A stretch of 6,560 bases of DNA from Candidatus Moranbacteria bacterium CG_4_9_14_3_um_filter_45_14 (GTDB lineage: Bacteria > Patescibacteriota > Minisyncoccia > Moranbacterales > UBA1568), in contig PFVP01000044.1 of the NCBI GenBank assembly GCA_002790675.1, forward strand, positions 1-6,560, in the 5' to 3' direction. Shown one piece after another: positions 1-3,796 of this stretch. The notes beneath the pieces are model-generated. The model saw only the letters and a list, made by a program, of their open reading frames with translations, was not told where the DNA came from and did no database searches. Positions within the stretch are counted from its first letter, which is position 1, and the number at the start of each line of letters is the position of its first letter. A program made the position numbers and the translations under genes.

Positions 1-169
1 TATCAAACCGCTCGGCGTAGACGATGTCCGACCGGGTGATATGGTGGAACATCCGCAATTCGGAGGAGGACTGATCGTTTCCATCGCTGGCACGCTGGCG
101 ACCATCGCATTCAAACGCACCGGCGTAAAAAAAATGATGCTCGGAGTCGCACCTTTGAAAAAGATATGA
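1..169 (+). CDS. UvrD/PcrA-type superfamily 1 DNA helicase, C-terminal fragment (5' truncated)
   Basis: Only the last 55 codons are in the window; the reading frame begins at position 2 and ends at the TGA at 167-169. The visible peptide contains PGDMVEHPQFGGGLIVSI, then IAFKRTGVKKMMLGVAPLKK at the very end. This matches the small SH3/Tudor-like tail of PcrA/UvrD helicases, whose family pattern is roughly GD-V-H--(W/F)G-G-V-S followed by I-F---G-K-L----APL. In characterised members this tail contacts partner proteins such as RNA polymerase. The helicase motor domains, which unwind DNA 3' to 5' during nucleotide excision and mismatch repair, lie upstream of the window and cannot be checked. 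The gene converges on the minus-strand four-helix-bundle gene and stops one base before the first heptad repeat at 170. UvrD, PcrA and Rep cannot be told apart from this piece. Confidence 0.75.
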   Translation, partial: IKPLGVDDVRPGDMVEHPQFGGGLIVSIAGTLATIAFKRTGVKKMMLGVAPLKKI

Positions 170-190
170 AGTAAGTAGTAAGTAGTAAGC
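170..190 (+). repeat. Left arm of the IVP unit: three tandem 7-bp repeats
   Basis: The 21 bases directly after the helicase stop read as AGTAAGT, AGTAAGT, AGTAAGC, that is three tandem heptads with one change. The stretch 173-191 is the reverse complement of 596-614 at 18 of 19 positions, so this arm is inverted relative to the right arm. The two arms enclose the four-helix-bundle gene. Confidence 0.8.
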
Positions 191-198
191 AGAAAGGA

Positions 199-216
199 CG
201 AGAAGCTAGCTTCTCG
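199..216. other. Perfect 18-bp palindrome over the stop codon of the four-helix-bundle gene
   Basis: CGAGAAGCTAGCTTCTCG is identical to its own reverse complement and includes the TAG stop (206-208 on the minus strand). In the minus-strand transcript it could form a short hairpin at the end of the gene. No run of T follows it in that direction, so it is not a standard intrinsic terminator. It may be a stability hairpin or a protein site, or the product of chance. Confidence 0.4.
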
Positions 217-580
217 AAAGAGACTTTATAAGTCCAGTGAGGAGTTTATGAACCAAAACAGTTTGATTTGCAATTTGGGAGAATTCAGATTTTTCCAAAT
301 ATTGAACATCTCTGGCAATGAGAAGTTGGTTTTGTACTTCTGCTACGGACCCATGTGCCATAACATAAAAATGTGTTTTATCTTTAATTGATTTTCTATT
401 AAAACCCTCTGCAATGTTGGATGTAATAGAAACTACTGCACGGCGTATTTGGTTTGTTAATCCAAACATCTCTTCTTTAGGAAAACTTTTTGTTGATTTA
501 TAAATATCAAGAACAAGTTTGTGCCCTTCTTGCCACGTAACTAGATCTGTAAAAGATTGAATCTTTTGTTTTACTTCCAT
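206..580 (-). CDS. Four-helix-bundle protein, S23 / 23S rRNA intervening-sequence (IVP) family
   Basis: This is a complete 124-residue protein, the usual size for the family. It has the family hallmarks in order: F-DL--WQEGHKLVLDIY near the N terminus (residues 10-27), SFPKEEMFGLTNQIRRA (32-48), SI-SNIAEGF-RKS (52-64), then AHGSVAEVQNQL (75-86). The family folds as an antiparallel four-helix bundle that assembles into pentamers. It is related in fold to the Avd accessory proteins of diversity-generating retroelements, and some members are encoded inside IVS insertions of 23S rRNA genes in Leptospira and Coxiella. The biochemical role is unknown; the basic surface of characterised members suggests nucleic-acid binding. 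The ATG at 578-580 is the first possible start; no clear Shine-Dalgarno precedes it, only an A-rich leader. It lies 35 bp downstream of the recombinase gene on the same strand and is bracketed by inverted heptad-repeat arms, which suggests it moves as a unit. Family assignment is firm; any function here is not known. Confidence 0.93.
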   Translation of the reverse strand: MEVKQKIQSFTDLVTWQEGHKLVLDIYKSTKSFPKEEMFGLTNQIRRAVVSITSNIAEGFNRKSIKDKTHFYVMAHGSVAEVQNQLLIARDVQYLEKSEFSQIANQTVLVHKLLTGLIKSLSRS

Positions 581-596
581 ATTTTTAAAATGAGTT

Positions 597-624
597 GCTT
601 ACTACATACTACTTTCTACTTATT
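597..624 (-). repeat. Right arm of the IVP unit: four degenerate 7-bp repeats
   Basis: Read on the minus strand the arm divides into AATAAGT, AGAAAGT, AGTATGT, AGTAAGC. The heptad nearest the gene is identical to the innermost heptad of the left arm (184-190). Both arms point their conserved AGTAAGC end toward the four-helix-bundle gene. The arm overlaps the last codons and the TAG stop of the recombinase gene. Confidence 0.7.
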
Positions 625-1581
625 ACTATCCTTCTTTTTCCGTTTCGCGTGGAAAGACTGGTGGACTTCTTTCAGGCGTTCGTTGGTGATGTGCGTGTAG
701 ATCTGCGTCGTGGTGATGGAAGCGTGTCCGAGCATCGATTGGACTGAACGGATATCAGCACCATTGATGAGAAGATCGGTAGCGAAACTGTGACGGAGGG
801 TGTGAGGATGGACGTCTTTGACGATCCCGGCTTTCTTGGCATAGTATTTGACGAGACGTTCGACGCTCCGTACCGTGAGACGATTGCTTTCTCTCTTGGC
901 TCCTTGCTTGTTCATCAATCCTTTCTTTCTGTAAGCGATGAAGAGAGCCGGATCGATGTCGACACGCTTGGCGAGATAATTTTTCAGGGCGGTTTTCGCA
1001 TCGGGTGAAATGAAAACGATACGGAGCTTGTCGCCTTTGCCACGGATGCTGAATTCTTCTTTGTCGAGATTGACGTGATAGCGATCGAGGCCGACCAATT
1101 CTGAAACACGGAGTCCGGCAGAAAAGAAGAGCTCGAGGATGGCTCTATCACGGAATGATTTTTCTGTGGTTCCGACAGTAGCCTGTATCAAGCTTTCTAC
1201 TTCTTCATATTCGAGAAAATCGACTTGGCGATCGGGGGATTTCCCCACCTCGATTTTTTCAGCGGCCAGTGTCGGGATATCTTGTTTGGCGAGATACTTG
1301 AGAAACGTCCGAAGGACGATGGCTTGATACGATTGGGTCACTTTCTTCAGAGAAGATCCGCTTCGAGTTATTTTGCGGTTGAGATAGAGACGGTATTCCC
1401 TCACTTTTTCGGCAGTGATATCGGCAGGAATTCGGATATTTCCCCAGAGAAAGAAGTACGAGAGGGTTCTCGCATAGCTGTCGAGCGTTCGTTTGGAGCG
1501 ACCCATTTCTATCTCCAAGTGGTCACAGAAACGCTTTGCCAGAGCCTCTATTTCATTTTTTGGTTTTTCGAATGGACGCAT
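616..1581 (-). CDS. Site-specific tyrosine recombinase, XerC/XerD type
   Basis: This complete 321-residue integrase-family recombinase is close to the usual 295-320 for Xer proteins. An N-terminal SAM-like core-binding domain (about residues 11-100) is followed by the catalytic domain (about 120-310). All active-site residues are visible: R158 in SAGLRVSELVGL, K182 in RGKGDKL, H260 and R263 in HPHTLRHSFAT, H286 in MLGHAS and the nucleophile Y295 in TTTQIYTHI. Xer enzymes cut and rejoin DNA through a 3'-phosphotyrosine at dif-like sites to resolve chromosome dimers; related enzymes move integrated elements. C-terminal motifs blend XerC (VHPH-LRHSFAT) and XerD (NGAD-R-VQ-LLGH, NERL) features, so I do not choose between them. 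The ATG at 1579-1581 is the first start; the preceding bases are pyrimidine-rich and show no Shine-Dalgarno. Its final residues DSNK and the stop are written in heptad-repeat DNA of the neighbouring IVP unit. I see no convincing dif site in the window. Confidence 0.93.
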   Translation of the reverse strand: MRPFEKPKNEIEALAKRFCDHLEIEMGRSKRTLDSYARTLSYFFLWGNIRIPADITAEKVREYRLYLNRKITRSGSSLKKVTQSYQAIVLRTFLKYLAKQDIPTLAAEKIEVGKSPDRQVDFLEYEEVESLIQATVGTTEKSFRDRAILELFFSAGLRVSELVGLDRYHVNLDKEEFSIRGKGDKLRIVFISPDAKTALKNYLAKRVDIDPALFIAYRKKGLMNKQGAKRESNRLTVRSVERLVKYYAKKAGIVKDVHPHTLRHSFATDLLINGADIRSVQSMLGHASITTTQIYTHITNERLKEVHQSFHAKRKKKDSNK

Positions 1582-1610
1582 ATAGGGAGGGAAGAATGAT
1601 AAATGATTTA

Positions 1611-1668
1611 CCCCGTGTAATCTCGCTTTGCGAGGTGTTCATATGATGAACAATTACACTGGGCGGGG
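1611..1668 (-). other. Inverted-repeat element folding as a three-way junction in the xer leader
   Basis: The outer stem is GTGTAAT (1615-1621) with ATTACAC (1653-1659), 7 bp. CCCC at 1611-1614 can extend it with GGG at 1661-1663 or GGGG at 1665-1668. Inside are two perfect hairpins: CTCGC-TTT-GCGAG (1622-1634) and GTTCAT-ATG-ATGAAC (1637-1651). Only three bases (1635, 1636, 1652) are unpaired at the junction. It lies between the probable xer promoter and the xer start codon, so it would be in the xer mRNA leader. There it could be a cis-regulatory RNA, or it could be a small non-autonomous repeat. In neither direction does a T-run follow it, so it is not a plain terminator. Confidence 0.6.
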
Positions 1669-1676
1669 ATAAAAAA

Positions 1677-1685
1677 AGTATAACA
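1677..1685 (-). promoter_or_regulatory. Probable extended -10 promoter for the xer gene
   Basis: On the minus strand 1685 to 1677 reads TGTTATACT, which is the extended -10 form TGnTATAAT with one mismatch in the hexamer. No good -35 hexamer lies 16-18 bp upstream, which is normal for extended -10 promoters. Transcription would begin near 1670 and enter the three-way-junction structure before reaching the xer ATG at 1581. It is followed by seven T on the minus strand, inside the early transcript. Confidence 0.45.
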
Positions 1686-1717
1686 TATTTAGGGATGATA
1701 AAGGATATTCGTATTTC

Positions 1718-1795
1718 TGTCATCCTCGCGTATGCGGGGATCCAGTTTGAAGAAAGAAGAACAAAATATGGATACCCGTCTTCACGGGTATGACA
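1718..1795. repeat. REP-type palindromic doublet (REPIN-like)
   Basis: Two GC hairpins face each other. The left is TGTCAT, then a stem CCTCGC-GTAT-GCGGGG (1724-1739, one G-T pair), then ATCCA. The right is TGGAT (1769-1773), then ACCCGT-CTTC-ACGGGT (1774-1789), then ATGACA. The outer TGTCAT/ATGACA and inner ATCCA/TGGAT are exact inverted repeats, with a 24-bp A-rich spacer. The GTCATCC...GGATCCA form matches the widespread bacterial repeat that usually reads TGTCATTCC-CGC...GCG-GGAATCCA. Such doublets are moved by TnpA-REP (RAYT) transposases; none is encoded in this window. Confidence 0.8.
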
Positions 1796-1906
1796 ATAGG
1801 ATTTGTCGGATTTTTATAATTTAGAATAGATAAGGAATACCAATCGTGAAATTATGCTGAAAATTCTTCGGAAAATAAAAAGCTTTATCTAAGGGGAAAT
1901 GAGACG

Positions 1907-1915
1907 TTGTCCACA
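1907..1915 (+). promoter_or_regulatory. TTGTCCACA box, upstream copy
   Basis: TTGTCCACA is repeated in inverted orientation at 1979-1987. It differs at one position from the DnaA box TTATCCACA. It could also form the -35 of a weaker second promoter: TTGTCC, 17 bp, TATAAG (1930-1935). Whether DnaA or another regulator binds is not shown by the sequence. Confidence 0.35.
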
Positions 1916-1966
1916 CAAGAAATGTTTTGTATAAGCCATAATAATTGATTTTTTCGCCTTTTCTCA

Positions 1967-1995
1967 TTGACTTCACGCTGTGGACAAGCTATACT
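1967..1995 (+). promoter_or_regulatory. Sigma70-type promoter for the LysM-CHAP gene
   Basis: TTGACT at 1967-1972 (5 of 6 to the -35 consensus) and TATACT at 1990-1995 (5 of 6 to the -10 consensus) are separated by exactly 17 bp. Transcription should begin near 2002, about 25 bp before the leader ORF and 70-80 bp before the LysM-CHAP start. The spacer contains a TTGTCCACA box in reverse orientation, placed where a bound protein would block RNA polymerase. Confidence 0.8.
1979..1987 (-). promoter_or_regulatory. TTGTCCACA box inside the promoter spacer
   Basis: TGTGGACAA on the + strand is the exact reverse complement of the box at 1907-1915; the two are 72 bp apart start to start. It occupies the middle of the 17-bp spacer between -35 and -10. 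The pair looks like an operator with a distal partner, or two DnaA-like boxes. The binding protein is unknown. Confidence 0.4.
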
Positions 1996-2025
1996 GAATT
2001 TTGTAAAAATTAGGATAAATTCCTG

Positions 2026-2085
2026 ATGGGCATCTTTCTCCGGTTTTCTTCGGAAGAGCTGTACCTAGGGCATTGTATCAATTGA
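2026..2085 (+). CDS. Possible 19-residue leader ORF before the LysM-CHAP gene
   Basis: ATG at 2026 is preceded by AGGA at 2012-2015 with 10 bases between, a better ribosome site than any start of the large gene. It encodes MGIFLRFSSEELYLGHCIN and ends in TGA at 2083-2085. That stop overlaps an in-frame TTG (2082-2084) of the large gene as TTGA, an arrangement that allows coupled re-initiation. A 5-bp stem with a UUCG tetraloop (2044-2057) lies inside it. Alternatives are chance, or a single-base indel that separates the true N terminus of the large gene from its body. I recognise no homologue. Confidence 0.3.
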   Translation: MGIFLRFSSEELYLGHCIN

Positions 2086-3392
2086 AAGGCGAGAGTTTTA
2101 TACTTACTCAATCCACATTCTCTTTTTTGAAGGCTCGTTTTTCGGCGAGCAAAAGACGTATCCAGTCTTTGTTTTTCCATACCAACGGAACAGGAGAGAA
2201 GAAGGATATACGTATCCGTTTGAAGGATCTGCATACAAGCGTGCATCATTCCCAGACACGTTTCTTGCAATGTATCAAAGAGTTTTCCGGCTACCGGGTG
2301 GTGCGAGTTTTTCGCAATTACTCGGCTTTTTCTATCGTTGCTTCGAGTACGCTCCTCGTTTCAGCGAGCAATTTCACCCAAGGAAAAGACTCCAACAGTC
2401 TGCTCCTCGGGTATGTGAACGGCAGTACGTCAAGTGAGCAGTCATCCTCTTCTAAACATCGTATCGCGGCTCAGACGAGCAAGAAGGAAAACCTTTCCCT
2501 TGTACCACTGGCGAGCACGACGAGAGCTATCGACCCCAGTCAGAAGGATGAGACTTCCCTTCTCGATATGCAGGGTCAGACCATCTCGAATCAGACGATG
2601 CTTTCCCCTCAGACGAGTTCTATCGCGCGTGATCCTGAAGAGGATGGCGGTGTGAAAATCTATACGGTGGAATCAGGGGACACCGTGAGCGGTATTGCCG
2701 CCAAAAACGGCATCACGGTCAATACGATATTGTGGGCGAATGACCTGAGCAATGTCGATCAGATCAAACCTGGTGACCAGATATTCATTCTGCCGGTCGC
2801 CGGTATCTCGTACGTGGTGAAGCAAGGGGACAGCATCGAAAGTATCGCCGGAACATTCAAAGCGGACAAAGACAAGATCATCGCTTACAACGGATTGCCG
2901 GCCAACGGAGAAATCGAGGCAGGCAATGTCATCATCATTCCGGATGGAAAGAAAGAAGAAGTATCCCGTCCATCAGTCGCGACCACTCCTGGCACGCTCG
3001 AACGGCGTCAGTATGCCACTCCATCAGGAGGGACAGCCACCGATATTTCTTCTGGTTTCCGCAAACTTGATGGAAAGGCTGGCACAGGACATCGATTTCC
3101 GTATGGGTATTGTACGTGGTATGTGGCTTCGAAACGTTTCGTTCCTTGGGGCGGGAATGCCGGTACATGGCTCTACAACGCGAAAGCTTCTGGCTACAAG
3201 ACAGGCCGTGCGCCGGCTGTCGGGGCTATTATGGTGACGACTGAGAATCGTTTCTATGGACACGTGGCCATCGTGGAGAAGGTGAGCGGGGACACGATCA
3301 CGGTGAGCGAAATGAACTACACCGGATGGGCGAGGACGGATCGTCGCACCCTCTCTGCCAGCAGTCGTTTCATCAAAGGATTCATTTATTAG
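2073..3392 (+). CDS. Membrane-anchored peptidoglycan hydrolase with two LysM domains and a CHAP domain
   Basis: This 439-residue protein probably cleaves cell-wall peptidoglycan outside the membrane. From the TTG start, residues 1-82 are basic and lack a signal peptide. A hydrophobic segment at about 84-99 (AFSIVASSTLLVSAS) can act as a signal anchor. A Ser/Thr/Gln-rich linker follows to about 195. LysM 1 lies at about 196-241 (YTVESGDTVSGIAAKNGI, ending KPGDQIFILP) and LysM 2 at 247-290 (YVVKQGDSIESIAGTF, ending AGNVIIIP); LysM domains bind glycan chains. A CHAP domain at about 340-437 carries the catalytic Cys347 in GYCTWYVA and His397 in FYGHVAIVE, with Glu413 or Asn415 in SEMN as third residue. 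CHAP enzymes are amidases or endopeptidases. The start is uncertain: there is no in-frame ATG before residue 166, and TTG 2073 or TTG 2082 are the best options. It has its own upstream promoter and a probable terminator, so it is likely monocistronic or preceded only by the leader ORF. Confidence 0.9.
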   Translation: MYQLKGESFILTQSTFSFLKARFSASKRRIQSLFFHTNGTGEKKDIRIRLKDLHTSVHHSQTRFLQCIKEFSGYRVVRVFRNYSAFSIVASSTLLVSASNFTQGKDSNSLLLGYVNGSTSSEQSSSSKHRIAAQTSKKENLSLVPLASTTRAIDPSQKDETSLLDMQGQTISNQTMLSPQTSSIARDPEEDGGVKIYTVESGDTVSGIAAKNGITVNTILWANDLSNVDQIKPGDQIFILPVAGISYVVKQGDSIESIAGTFKADKDKIIAYNGLPANGEIEAGNVIIIPDGKKEEVSRPSVATTPGTLERRQYATPSGGTATDISSGFRKLDGKAGTGHRFPYGYCTWYVASKRFVPWGGNAGTWLYNAKASGYKTGRAPAVGAIMVTTENRFYGHVAIVEKVSGDTITVSEMNYTGWARTDRRTLSASSRFIKGFIY

Positions 3393-3426
3393 CTTGTAGC
3401 TTCATTAACTTCGATAGCTTTTTAGC

Positions 3427-3479
3427 AAGAAGGAAAAGGAGAGAGGGGAGCGAAGAAATTTGCTTCCTTCTTTTGTTTT
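3427..3479 (+). terminator. Probable intrinsic terminator of the LysM-CHAP gene
   Basis: AAGAAGGAA at 3427-3435 pairs perfectly with TTCCTTCTT at 3464-3472, 9 bp, and is followed by TTGTTTT. It begins 34 bp after the stop codon. The 28-base purine-rich loop is longer than usual, which lowers confidence. Confidence 0.45.
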
Positions 3480-3489
3480 ATGTGGCTTG

Positions 3490-3750
3490 CCCCGTTAAAC
3501 TTTTGTCTGAGACTTTGTTCGAAGGAACATTAAAAGCCGATAGGCGATGAAACTTTATTACCAAACGAAGTGAGTGAAACGAAAGTTTACTTTCGTTTCC
3601 GAGCGAGTGCCGGTAAAATCAGGTGAATACCCCGTGGCTTGCCACGGAAAGAAACGAACATCAGTTCGTTTTTGAGTCCAGAGCTTGCTCTGTGGTGAAT
3701 ACCTGTTATTTCGGAACAATATTGTACTAGCGTCTGTAAGTTTAATGGGG
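3490..3750 (+). other. Hairpin-rich 261-bp element bounded by 13-bp terminal inverted repeats
   Basis: CCCCGTTAAACTT (3490-3502) is the reverse complement of AAGTTTAATGGGG (3738-3750) at 12 of 13 positions, and the odd pair is G-U. Inside are four strong hairpins: a 10-bp stem with loop TTTA (3576-3599), CCGTGG-CTTG-CCACGG (3632-3647), an 8-bp stem with loop ATCA (3652-3671), and CAGAG-CTTG-CTCTG (3679-3692). Weaker ones are TGTTC-GAAG-GAACA (3516-3529) and GCC-GATA-GGC (3536-3545). TTACC/GGTAA (3558-3562, 3612-3616) encloses the first strong hairpin. CAGGT/ACCTG (3620-3624, 3701-3705) encloses the other three. GGTGAATACC is directly repeated at 3622-3631 and 3694-3703. This nested architecture fits a structured RNA or a mobile palindromic repeat. 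No convincing coding frame fits it. It ends 46 bp before the VirB6-like gene. Its function is unknown. Confidence 0.65.
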
Positions 3751-3756
3751 TATACT
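3751..3756 (+). promoter_or_regulatory. Possible -10 box for the VirB6-like gene
   Basis: TATACT abuts the right end of the hairpin element and matches the -10 of the LysM-CHAP promoter exactly. No acceptable -35 lies 16-18 bp upstream (TAGCGT at 17 bp) and there is no TG extension. It is therefore only a candidate; transcription from further upstream through the element is the alternative. Confidence 0.25.
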
Positions 3757-3796
3757 ATCATCAGATAATTCTTTCTCTCTATTATTCGAGAGCAGT

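Noticed and set aside
170..190. CRISPR repeats
   Set aside because: The repeats are contiguous 7-mers without spacers, and there is no cas gene in the window.
1611..1668. tRNA or tRNA-like cloverleaf
   Set aside because: Only three stems, 58 bases, no T-loop or anticodon-loop consensus, no discriminator/CCA pattern.
1790..1820. Promoter ATGACA ... TATAAT
   Set aside because: The TATAAT is perfect, but the -35 overlaps the REP end with a 19-bp spacer, and no gene begins within 200 bp downstream.
1899..1934. Tiny ORF after AAGGGG (MRRCPHKKCFV)
   Set aside because: Eleven codons, with the ribosome site only two bases from the ATG, and it lies upstream of the main promoter.
3716..3725. ACAATATTGT as the core of a dif-like recombination site
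   Set aside because: The flanks do not fit two 11-bp Xer arms around a 6-8 bp centre; the palindrome is short and could be chance.
3558..3761. 67-residue minus-strand ORF over the hairpin element
   Set aside because: It lies almost entirely on paired hairpin sequence and has no ribosome site or recognisable protein signature; the stem structure explains the open frame.
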